Shown one piece after another: positions 10,226 through 17,110 of a DNA stretch of 64,000 nucleotides. The number at the start of each line of letters is the position of its first letter. Within the stretch, counting starts at the first letter, position 1. The notes below the pieces were generated by a model. That model searched no databases and was not told the DNA's origin. It was given only the letters and a program-made list of their open reading frames with translations. A program made the translations under genes and the position numbers. The DNA comes from Streptomyces sp. NBC_01353 (GTDB taxonomy: Bacteria; Actinomycetota; Actinomycetes; Streptomycetales; Streptomycetaceae): positions 6,324,001 to 6,388,000 of the forward strand of contig NZ_CP108352.1 of NCBI RefSeq assembly GCF_036237275.1, written 5' to 3'.

Positions 10226-10873
10226 TCAGAAGTGCTCCGACCCGTCGCCGGACGGCGCCCGCGCCCGCGTCCTGGCCTCCGCGGTCGCCGGCGTCTTCTC
10301 CTCCCGCCGCTGCGCCCTGCGGCGCAGGAAGCGGCGGATGCGATGGGCGAGGAAGCCCAGTATCACCAGGCCGAGCACGAGGAGTACGGCCGCGATGATC
10401 GCTGCCACCTCCGGATTGAATATCGCGAAGGTGATGATCCCCGCGACCCCGAGGTCCTCGGCGATGCTCATGCCGATGTTGGAGAACGGCTCCGGCGAGG
10501 TGTTGATCGCCATCCGGGTCCCGGCCTTGACGAGGTGGCTCAGCAGAGCCGTCGAGCCGCCGACCGCGGCCGCCGCGAGTTCGGGCACCGAACCGGACTC
10601 CCCGGCCAGCAGGGCGGCCACTACGGCGCCGGCGATCGGCCGGATCACCGTATGGACGGAGTCCCAGACGGAGTCGACATAGGGGACCTTGTCCGCCACC
10701 GCCTCGCACAGGAACAACACCCCGGCGGCGATGAGGACATCGGTGCGCTGCAACGACTCGGGCACCTCGTCGCTGAGACCGGTCGCGCCGAAGATGCCGA
10801 GCAGTAGGACCACCGCGTACGCGTTGATCCCGCTCGCCCAGCCGCTGGTGAAGACCAGGGGGAGTACGGACAC
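10226..10873 (-). CDS. DUF4126 family membrane protein
   Basis: A 215-residue integral membrane protein. Its start VSVLPLVFTSGWASGINAYAV, the VPYVDSVWDSVHTVIRPIAGA segment, the long hydrophobic helix near 150-180 and the Arg-rich tail are characteristic of DUF4126 proteins. Four to five spans are likely. The GTG has TACGAT 7 nt upstream and no Shine-Dalgarno, the same leaderless pattern as its neighbour. The C-terminal 35 residues are basic (LRRRAQRREEK) and probably cytoplasmic. Function is unknown. Confidence 0.85.
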   Translation of the reverse strand: MSVLPLVFTSGWASGINAYAVVLLLGIFGATGLSDEVPESLQRTDVLIAAGVLFLCEAVADKVPYVDSVWDSVHTVIRPIAGAVVAALLAGESGSVPELAAAAVGGSTALLSHLVKAGTRMAINTSPEPFSNIGMSIAEDLGVAGIITFAIFNPEVAAIIAAVLLVLGLVILGFLAHRIRRFLRRRAQRREEKTPATAEARTRARAPSGDGSEHF

Positions 10874-11039
10874 GCCCGCGATCGTATCCAGGTCTGAGTA
10901 CCCGTACCTAGAGCATGAGATGAGTAGGGATGCGGATGGGCTCGGACCTGCCCAGACGGAAGAGTGGAGGCAACGGAAGGGGCACGGCTCCGGACCGCCG
11001 GCACGGGGCGGCGGAACGGGGCCGTGCGCCTGCCGGCAC
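10874..11039. other. Intergenic region upstream of the DUF4126 gene
   Basis: No gene is seen. It contains the TACGAT -10 candidate (10886-10881, minus strand) and a comparatively AT-rich stretch around 10900-10930. The rest is GC-rich with short inverted repeats around GCCGGCACGG. Confidence 0.5.
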
Positions 11040-11083
11040 GGGGGTGCACGGGGGTACGGGGGTACCACGGGGGAGCACGGGGG
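11040..11083 (+). repeat. Five tandem G5 runs, potential G-quadruplex
   Basis: GGGGG occurs at 11040, 11050, 11058, 11069 and 11079, separated by 3-6 nt (mostly TGCAC, TAC, TACCAC, AGCAC). This satisfies the usual four-run quadruplex rule with a spare run. It adjoins the long hairpin at 11089. Confidence 0.8.
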
Positions 11084-11088
11084 TGCGG

Positions 11089-11139
11089 AAACGCCGGACG
11101 GCGAGGCTCGGGGGGATCGAGCCTCGCCGTCCGGCGTTT
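11089..11139 (-). terminator. Very strong hairpin terminator of the tetR operon
   Basis: A perfect 22-bp inverted repeat (11089-11110 and 11118-11139) with a 7-base loop. Each arm carries AAA or TTT at its outer end, followed by no longer U tract. It lies 27 nt after the tetR stop on the minus strand. Confidence 0.85.
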
Positions 11140-11166
11140 GTCCTGTCCGGGGCGGTCCGCGGCCGG

Positions 11167-11775
11167 TCAGCAGCCGCCCACGCGCCCGTGCAACAGCCGC
11201 GACAGCGCGCTGTGCACATCGTCGATCGAGCGCTCCCGCTGGAAGGCCTGCCAGTCGAGGGCGGCCACCAGCACCATCCCGACCAGCGCGGCCGCCGAGA
11301 GCGGAATGTCGATCTCCTCGCTCAGCTCGCCGTTCTCGACGCCATCGCGCAACACCCCCTCCACCACGGCGACCGCCTGCTGACGGACGACCAGGAGGGT
11401 CGAGTTCCAGGCCCGGTTGGTGCGCCACAGCTCGGCCACGTACAGCTGGGTGAAGGCCGGATAGCGGTCGATGAAGACCAGGCCCGCCCGGATCATCGCG
11501 TCCAGCGCGTCCACCCGGCTCCCGCCCCGCTCCGCCGTCTCCTCGGCCGCCGTCCGCAGAGAGGCGGTGAGCAGGGCGACTCCGTGCCGCAGCAGCTCCT
11601 CGAAGAGCTCGGTCTTGCTCTTGAAGTTGTAGTAGACCGTGCCCTTGGCGACGCCCGCGCGCTCGGCGATCTCGTCCACCGTCGTCGCCGAGAAGCCCTG
11701 CTCGGCGATGAGCGTGACGGCGGCCTCGTAGAGCTTCGCGCGCGTGGCCTGGCGTCTGGTGCTGCTGCTGTCCAT
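11167..11775 (-). CDS. TetR family transcriptional regulator
   Basis: A 202-residue repressor. The N-terminal helix-turn-helix spans about residues 10-56 (AAVTLIAEQGFSATTVDEIA and AGVAKGTVYYNFKSK), followed by an all-helical ligand-binding domain. It is the third gene of the operon with the ATPase and YhgE genes, starting 44 nt after the YhgE stop. The 28-bp palindrome in the operon promoter is the natural binding site, which would make the operon self-repressed. The effector is unknown, but such operons usually respond to a lipophilic or toxic compound. The ATG gives MDSSSTRRQATR. A GTG 15 nt upstream is also possible. Confidence 0.93.
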   Translation of the reverse strand: MDSSSTRRQATRAKLYEAAVTLIAEQGFSATTVDEIAERAGVAKGTVYYNFKSKTELFEELLRHGVALLTASLRTAAEETAERGGSRVDALDAMIRAGLVFIDRYPAFTQLYVAELWRTNRAWNSTLLVVRQQAVAVVEGVLRDGVENGELSEEIDIPLSAAALVGMVLVAALDWQAFQRERSIDDVHSALSRLLHGRVGGC

Positions 11776-11819
11776 GGGCTTGATTCTCACAGGTCTCGCG
11801 GGGGTCACAGAGGCAGGTG

Positions 11820-13907
11820 TCACAAGGACAGATCGGGGTGGAGCCGGTCCAGGGTCCACACCTGCTTGCGCCGGGCGGAGACAGCTGTCAGCGCCAGCGC
11901 GCCCACCGTGAACGCCGTCAGCACCGCGACCGCCTGCCAGACCGGTCCGATCCCGCCGCCCGAGATCAGCCGGCGCAGCGACTCGACCACGTAACTCATC
12001 GGCAGGAACGGATGGATCGCGTTGAAGAAGCCGGGACTGGTCTGAACGGGGTACGTGCCGCCCGCCGAGGTCAGCTGGAGCATCAGCACGGCGAGCACCA
12101 GGATCCGGCCCGCCGCGCCGAAGCGGGCGTTGAGCCACTGGATGATCGCGGCGAAGCAGCAGGTCACCAGGGCGAGGAAGCCGACGGTCCCGGCCGCCCT
12201 GGCCATCTGGAGGCCGAGGCCCCAGTGCAGCACGGACATCAGCGCGGCGACCTGGAGCAGCCCGACGGCCGCGACCGGCAGCCAGCCGGCCAGGGCGATC
12301 CGCCAGGCGGAGGCGCCGGCGGCGAGGGCGCGCCGGTTGAGCGGCTGGATCAGCATGTACGCCACCATCGCGCCGACCCAGAGGGAGAGCGGGATGAAGT
12401 ACGGGGCGAAGCCGGTGCCGTAGTTGGGCGCCTTGTGGAGCGACTGGGAGGCGAGTGCGACCGGGTCGGCCATGACCTCCGTACGCCTGTCACGCTCCTG
12501 CTTGTCGTAGTCGGGGATCTTGGCCACCCCGTCGTTCAGGCCGGTGGCCAGCTCGCCGGAGCCGTCGGCCAGTTTGAACAGACCGCCGTCGAGGTCCCCG
12601 GCGCCCTTCTTGAGCTTGCCGACACCCGTGTCGAGGTTCGTGGAACCGGTCTTGGCGCTCGTGAGGCCGGTGTGCAGCTCGTCGGCGCCCTTGGCGACCT
12701 TCAGGGCGCCTTCGTTCAGCTTGTTGATCTTCTTGACGGCGCCTTCGAGGTCCTCGTCGAGGTGCGGCGCGGCCTTGGCCAGGTCCTCTGCCTGCTTCTG
12801 CAGGGTGGCGAGCCGGCCGTCGAGCTTCTTCAGGTCGCCGTCGCTGTCCTTGGTCAGCTCGTGCAGGCCGTCGGCGATCTTCGCCACGTCGTCGGCCGAG
12901 ACCTTGGCCTCCTTGAGGACCGGGCAGGCCTTGGGGTCGGGCAGCGGGTTGTCCACGCACTCCTTCTTGTGGAGCGCGTCCAGGTGGTCGTCGGCCAGGT
13001 GGGCGGCGGTCCGGGCGATCGGGGCGCGGCGGACCACGTCCTCGAGGTCGTGACGCACGGCCGCGGTCGAGTCGGCGACCAGCCGGGCGGTGTCGCCGAT
13101 CGTCTTGCCGTTGTTCTTCAGGTACGGACGGACCTGGGCGGCCCGTCCGTTGACCTTGTCGGCGAGCGCCTGGGTGCCGTTCGCGACCTGTCGTGAGCCG
13201 GTCTCCAGGTCGCCCGCGCCCCTGTCGAGCTTCTTCAGGCCGGTGGCGAGGTCGCCACTGCCCTTCTTGGCGTCCTTCAGGCCGTCGGCCAGGCTCTTCG
13301 AACCCTTCTTCGCCTTGTCCACGCCCTCCTTGAGCTCACCCGCGCCCTTGGCGGCCTCGGCGGTCGCGTCGTGGATGTCGGAGAAGGAGATGAAGATCTT
13401 GTCCAGGAAGGTGCGCGAGGACTTGGTGGAGGCGGCGGTGCGGACCTCGGAGAAGACCGTCCGGGAGATCTGCCCGACGATGTAGTTGTTGGCGTCGTTC
13501 GTACGGACCCGCAGCGCGCCCGTCTCGGGGGCGTCACCCGAACTGGAGGCGATCCGCGTGCTGAGGTCGCCCGGCATGGTCAGCGAAAGGTAGTACGTCC
13601 CGTCCTCCACGCCCTTGCGGGCCTCGGCGTCGCTCACCTCGTGCCACTGGAAGACCTTGCTGTCCAGCAGGCCCTTCGCGATGTCGTCACCGGCGTTGAT
13701 CTTCTTGCCGTCGGCGGTGGCGCCCTTGTCCTCGTTGACCAGGGCGACGGGTATCCGGTCGAGCCTGCTGTACGGGTCCCAGAAGGACCACAGGTACAGC
13801 GCGCCGTACAGCAACGGCAGCAGCAGGACCGCGACGAGCGCGGCCCGCGGCAGCTTCCCCCTGCCGAACCGCTTCAGCTCAAGCGCGGCCAGTTTCGGCG
13901 ATCGCAT
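11820..13907 (-). CDS. YhgE/Pip family membrane protein
   Basis: A 695-residue protein of the Pip (phage infection protein) and ABC-2-like group. One membrane span is at about 22-42, then a large outer domain of roughly 440 residues that is mostly coiled coil with repeated G-x-L/K-x-L-xx-G units (GAGELKEGV, GLKDAKKGSGDLATGLKKL, GAGDLDGGLFKL). Five C-terminal spans from about 500 on form an ABC-2 permease-like domain. It starts 29 nt inside the upstream ATPase gene with GGAGGGGG before the ATG. Its ATPase partner has an atypical nucleotide site. Homologues have been tied to drug export or secretion, but the substrate here is unknown. Confidence 0.9.
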   Translation of the reverse strand: MRSPKLAALELKRFGRGKLPRAALVAVLLLPLLYGALYLWSFWDPYSRLDRIPVALVNEDKGATADGKKINAGDDIAKGLLDSKVFQWHEVSDAEARKGVEDGTYYLSLTMPGDLSTRIASSSGDAPETGALRVRTNDANNYIVGQISRTVFSEVRTAASTKSSRTFLDKIFISFSDIHDATAEAAKGAGELKEGVDKAKKGSKSLADGLKDAKKGSGDLATGLKKLDRGAGDLETGSRQVANGTQALADKVNGRAAQVRPYLKNNGKTIGDTARLVADSTAAVRHDLEDVVRRAPIARTAAHLADDHLDALHKKECVDNPLPDPKACPVLKEAKVSADDVAKIADGLHELTKDSDGDLKKLDGRLATLQKQAEDLAKAAPHLDEDLEGAVKKINKLNEGALKVAKGADELHTGLTSAKTGSTNLDTGVGKLKKGAGDLDGGLFKLADGSGELATGLNDGVAKIPDYDKQERDRRTEVMADPVALASQSLHKAPNYGTGFAPYFIPLSLWVGAMVAYMLIQPLNRRALAAGASAWRIALAGWLPVAAVGLLQVAALMSVLHWGLGLQMARAAGTVGFLALVTCCFAAIIQWLNARFGAAGRILVLAVLMLQLTSAGGTYPVQTSPGFFNAIHPFLPMSYVVESLRRLISGGGIGPVWQAVAVLTAFTVGALALTAVSARRKQVWTLDRLHPDLSL

Positions 13908-14685
13908 CGGCTGCCCCCTCCTCGATGGTGTCGTCCTCGGTGGTCGTGTCGTCCTCGGTCGCGCGCGGCGCCGTGGTGATCTTCAGGGCGTTCTCGGGCG
14001 CCTCGCTGCAGACGGCGAGCACGGTGGTCCCGGCGTCGGCGATGGAGCGCAGCAGGGCCCAGGCCTCGGCCCGGTCGGCGTCGGAGAGCTTCAGATCGGT
14101 GTCGTCGAGCGCGAGCAGCCGGGGCCGGCCGATCAGCGCCAGGGCGATGGACAGCCGCAGCGCCTCCAGCCGCTCCAGATCCCGTACGGAGGTCCGCTCG
14201 CCCTTCGGAAGGGTGTCCAGGTCGAGCCCGGACGCCTCCAGGGCCGCGTCGATCCGTGCCTTGGCGGCGGTCGCCCGCTCGGCCGGCGGCCGGAGAAGAG
14301 CCCGTACCGAGCCGTCGTAGCGGCGCTGGAGCAGGGCACGCTCGCGCAGGTGCTCGGCGACGGTGAACGCCGGGTCGAGGTCGCTGACCCCGGGCACCGG
14401 GCCGAGCGCGCTGATCCGGCGCACGGCGGCCATCTTGCGGGGCAGACGGAGCCCTGCGACCTCGGCGTGCCCCTCCTGGGGCTTCATCCGGCCGGTCAGG
14501 GCCAGCAGCAGACAGGTACGGCCCGAGCCGGACGGCCCCTCGATCGCGACGAGCGAGCCGGGCTCGGCCCGGAAGCCGACCTCGCGGAACACCCAACCGC
14601 GCGGCCCTTTCAGCCCGAATCCGTCCGCGACGACGGCGGCGCCGTGCGGCTCCTCCGGCTTCGCTTCCACCGGTCCACCCCCCAC
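13879..14685 (-). CDS. ABC-type ATP-binding protein with divergent motifs
   Basis: A 268-residue cassette protein, partner of the YhgE protein encoded next. The fold is recognisable (GFGLKGPRGWVFREVGFRAEPGSLVAIEGPSGSGRTCLLLALTG), but the Walker A reads GPSGSGRT at 50-57, with Arg in place of the invariant Lys. No LSGGQ is present: the region before Walker B reads DLERLEALRLSIALAL. Walker B is LLALDDTD, with Asp where the catalytic Glu should be. Hydrolysis is therefore doubtful. The C-terminal tail is acidic and Thr-rich. The GTG start is not fixed, since another GTG 15 nt downstream would also work. A palindromic operator lies 10 nt upstream. Confidence 0.85.
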   Translation of the reverse strand: MGGGPVEAKPEEPHGAAVVADGFGLKGPRGWVFREVGFRAEPGSLVAIEGPSGSGRTCLLLALTGRMKPQEGHAEVAGLRLPRKMAAVRRISALGPVPGVSDLDPAFTVAEHLRERALLQRRYDGSVRALLRPPAERATAAKARIDAALEASGLDLDTLPKGERTSVRDLERLEALRLSIALALIGRPRLLALDDTDLKLSDADRAEAWALLRSIADAGTTVLAVCSEAPENALKITTAPRATEDDTTTEDDTIEEGAADAIAETGRA

Positions 14686-14694
14686 ATTCCCCAG

Positions 14695-14722
14695 TTTTTG
14701 AACTGACCAGTCAGTTCAAAAA
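14695..14722. promoter_or_regulatory. 28-bp palindromic operator, probably for the operon's TetR
   Basis: Arms TTTTTGAACTGAC and GTCAGTTCAAAAA are exact complements around a central CA. Size and symmetry fit a TetR-family dimer or pair of dimers. It overlaps the end of the -10 TAAGTT and covers about -8 to +20 of the predicted minus-strand transcript, a repressor position. Confidence 0.85.
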
Positions 14723-14750
14723 CTTACCCCTGAGTCGACTGTCCAGGCAA
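14721..14750 (-). promoter_or_regulatory. Promoter of the ATPase-YhgE-tetR operon
   Basis: TTGCCT (14750-14745) and TAAGTT (14726-14721) are separated by 18 bp on the minus strand. The predicted start at about 14714 falls inside the palindrome. Confidence 0.55.
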
Positions 14751-14838
14751 AGGCCCAGGTCAGAGCGATTGTCAGTGGCGCCGTTCACCATGGACACATA
14801 CGGACACAGAGCCGTCACACGACGACAGGAGGCTCGTC

Positions 14839-15369
14839 ATGACCAGCTCCTCCGCAGCAGCCGCACCGCGGCGCCGCGCCGCCGGCCGCCCTGCCCCCGC
14901 ACTGTCCGGACCGCCGTCCGACGTCCACCCCGTGCTGCGCCGTTCCACCGCGCCGCCCGCAGCACTCGACCTGCTCGCCCAGGCCCGCGCCGGCCTGGAG
15001 GAGGCCGTCGGACACGATGTGCCCAACGAGCGGTACGCCACCGCACACCTCGCCGCGCTGCGCACCGCCGCGGCCGTGCTCGCCGCTCGTGGCCGCCCCG
15101 AGACCAACCCGCGCAAGCGCGCGCGGATCAGGAGCGCCTGGGAAGTGCTCCCCGAGATAGCGCCCGAGCTGACCGAGTGGAGCGCCCTGTTCGCCTCCGG
15201 AGCGCCCCGCCGGGCCCGGGCGGAGGCGGGCATACCCGGCGCGGCGAGCCGCCGGGACGCCGACGACCTGATCCGGGACGCCGCCATGTTCCTGCGCCTG
15301 GTCGAGCGGCTCCTCGTCCTCCAGCCCGTGCTGCCCCGTCAGACCGGCGCCGAGGAGGCCGCGGGGTAG
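14839..15369 (+). CDS. SAV_6107-type HEPN domain protein
   Basis: A 176-residue helical protein resembling the HEPN family named after S. avermitilis SAV_6107. After a disordered Ala/Pro/Arg-rich arm of about 40 residues come helices AALDLLAQARAGLEEAVG and RYATAHLAALRTAAAVLAAR. Arg65-x4-His70 (RYATAH) matches the Rx4-6H motif of HEPN RNases. AGGAGG precedes the ATG. It diverges from the TetR-controlled operon and shares its upstream region, so the same operator could affect it. No nucleotidyltransferase (MNT) partner is adjacent. RNase activity is inference only. Confidence 0.85.
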   Translation: MTSSSAAAAPRRRAAGRPAPALSGPPSDVHPVLRRSTAPPAALDLLAQARAGLEEAVGHDVPNERYATAHLAALRTAAAVLAARGRPETNPRKRARIRSAWEVLPEIAPELTEWSALFASGAPRRARAEAGIPGAASRRDADDLIRDAAMFLRLVERLLVLQPVLPRQTGAEEAAG

Positions 15370-15447
15370 CCGCATGTGAGCGGGGGAGCACGCCCGAGGC
15401 CATAGGGTGGGAGGCGTTCGTGCACCGTCACCGAGGAGTCAACAGCC

Positions 15448-16236
15448 GTGTCGGACCCTTCCCCTGTCTTCGGTCGAGAGGCGTCGTCGCGCCCGTCGCG
15501 CGCCTCCCTGCGTACGGCCGTCGTCTGGGACGTCCTCAAGGACGCCCTCGACCGCCGGGTCAAGGCCACCGGGCAGGACGGCCTCGACGTCCTCGACACG
15601 GGCGGCGGCTCCGGCAACTTCGCGGTGCCGGTGGCCCGCCTCGGCCACCGGGTCACCGTCGTCGACCCCAGCCCGAACGCGCTGTTCGCGCTGGAGCGCC
15701 GGGCCGCCGAGGCCGGCGTCGCCGACCGGGTGACCGGGGTCCAGGGCGACATCCGCGGCCTGTTCGACGTCGTCGGGCGGGAGGCGTACGACGTGGTGCT
15801 CTGTCACGGCGTCCTGGAATACGTGGACGACCCGGCCGAGGGTGTACGGAACGCGGTGGCGGCGCTGCGGGCCGGAGGCGCGCTCAGCCTGCTCGCCGCG
15901 GGCGTCGGTGGCGCGGTCCTGGCCCGCGCGCTCGCCGGGCACTTCACCGAGGCCCGCACCGCCCTGAGCGACCCGTCCGGGCGCTGGGGCGACGGCGACC
16001 CGGTGCCCCGTCGCTTCACGGCGGACCAGCTCGGCGAACTGGCGGGCGAGGCCGGACTGGACGTCGGCGCGGTGCACGGCGTGCGGGTCTTCGCCGACCT
16101 CGTCCCCGGCGCCCTGGTCGACACCGAGCCCGGAGCGGCGGAGGCCCTGCTCAAGCTGGAGGCCGCCGCCGCGGAGCTGCCGTCCTTCCATGCCATCGCC
16201 ACCCAGCTGCACGTCCTGGGCGAGAAGCGCGCCTGA
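15448..16236 (+). CDS. Class I SAM-dependent methyltransferase
   Basis: A 262-residue methyltransferase with the SAM-binding motif I VLDTGGGSGNFAVPVA (about 48-63), motif II VTVVDPSPN, the acidic loop GVQGDIRGL and motif IV YDVVLCHGVLEYVDDPAEG. It resembles the CmoM/UbiE-like branch, but the substrate cannot be read from sequence. GAGGAG precedes the GTG. The upstream CATAGGGT region may hold a promoter. A run of GC palindromes (GGCCCGGGCCCGGGCC at 16261-16276) after the stop may end transcription. Confidence 0.9.
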   Translation: MSDPSPVFGREASSRPSRASLRTAVVWDVLKDALDRRVKATGQDGLDVLDTGGGSGNFAVPVARLGHRVTVVDPSPNALFALERRAAEAGVADRVTGVQGDIRGLFDVVGREAYDVVLCHGVLEYVDDPAEGVRNAVAALRAGGALSLLAAGVGGAVLARALAGHFTEARTALSDPSGRWGDGDPVPRRFTADQLGELAGEAGLDVGAVHGVRVFADLVPGALVDTEPGAAEALLKLEAAAAELPSFHAIATQLHVLGEKRA

Positions 16237-16540
16237 CACCCGCCCGGCGGCCCCGCCCGGGGCCCGGGCCCGGGCCGGCCGGCACCGTGCTGATCAGCGA
16301 CGCAGCCGCACATGGAGTACGCCACAGGCCCCCGAACGGGGAGTTCGCCCCGTATGATCGGGGGACACCATCCGGCATGACAGGCCAGGCACTGGGGAAT
16401 CAACGCCTCAGCATCCGAACCGCATGGCGGCCCGGATTGGCGATTAGGCGTTGAGGGCGGGTTTCACGGGGGCGATTCCCTGCCTATCCTGAAAGGGCCG
16501 CATCCCGGTCGCCCCCGCGACCGACGACTAGGAGGACTCC
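16237..16540. other. Intergenic region between methyltransferase and DUF3040 genes
   Basis: I see no coding sequence. It starts with GC palindromes (16255-16282) that may end the methyltransferase transcript. The centre, 16300-16450, has no clear structure. The end holds a promoter candidate and the GGAGGA ribosome-binding site of the next gene. Confidence 0.5.
16462..16490 (+). promoter_or_regulatory. Candidate promoter of the DUF3040 gene
   Basis: TTTCAC and TATCCT are separated by 17 bp, giving a leader of about 45 nt before the GTG at 16541. Confidence 0.4.
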
Positions 16541-16945
16541 GTGCCGCTCTCGGAGCACGAGCAGCGAATGCTCGAGCAGATGGAGCGAGCGCTGTACGCC
16601 GAAGATCCCAAGTTCGCGACAGCGCTCGAGGGAAGCGGACTGCGTACGTACACCCGGCGACGGGTCTACCAGGCAGTCGCCGGCTTCCTGGTGGGTATCG
16701 CGCTCCTCATGGCTGGAATGGTCGCTCAGCAGTGGTGGATCAGCGTGGTGGGGTTCCTCGTCATGCTGGGCTGCGCGGTGATGGCCGTTACAGGCTGGCG
16801 CAAGGCGCCCAAGCCGGGTGAGCAGCAGGCGACGGGCGGATCGGCGGCCGGTGGCCGTCAGGCCCGGCAGCGCCGCTCGATGATGCATCGGATCGAGGAA
16901 CGGTGGCAGCGCCGCCGGGACGAACAGCAGGGCGGCGGCCACTGA
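16541..16945 (+). CDS. DUF3040 membrane protein
   Basis: A 134-residue protein starting MPLSEHEQRMLEQMERALYAEDPKFATAL, the hallmark of the actinobacterial DUF3040 family. Two adjacent membrane spans lie at about 45-66 and 68-86. The basic Gln/Arg-rich tail (RQRRSMMHRIEERWQRRRDEQQ) should be cytoplasmic. GGAGGA precedes the GTG. Members are often found near dcw genes in actinobacteria. The function is not known. Confidence 0.92.
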   Translation: MPLSEHEQRMLEQMERALYAEDPKFATALEGSGLRTYTRRRVYQAVAGFLVGIALLMAGMVAQQWWISVVGFLVMLGCAVMAVTGWRKAPKPGEQQATGGSAAGGRQARQRRSMMHRIEERWQRRRDEQQGGGH

Positions 16946-16954
16946 CGGCGCCCT

Positions 16955-17022
16955 GAGGGCGAAGCCCTCCCACGACCCCGAGCCCCGCGGGGCCGCGCTT
17001 GAGCGCGGCTTGGCGGGGCTCG
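16955..17022 (+). terminator. Two hairpins after the DUF3040 gene
   Basis: GAGGGC-GAA-GCCCTC (16955-16969) is followed by a nested hairpin at 16979-17022: CGAGCCCCGC outer arms around a GCCGCGC-TTGA-GCGCGGC inner stem. No U tract is present. Confidence 0.65.
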
Positions 17023-17067
17023 TCGTGTGTGCGGGCACCAGAGGCCGGAAGGCTGCGCCCCGGTGGG

Positions 17068-17104
17068 CCGGTGGGCTCCGCCCCTTGGGGGAGGAGCCCA
17101 CCGG
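17068..17104 (-). terminator. Hairpin after the transglutaminase-like gene
   Basis: CCGGTGGGCTCC and its exact complement (12 bp), with an inner CCCC-TT-GGGG, lie 6 nt beyond the stop of the minus-strand gene. It may serve both convergent genes. Confidence 0.65.
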
Positions 17105-17110
17105 CGAGGG

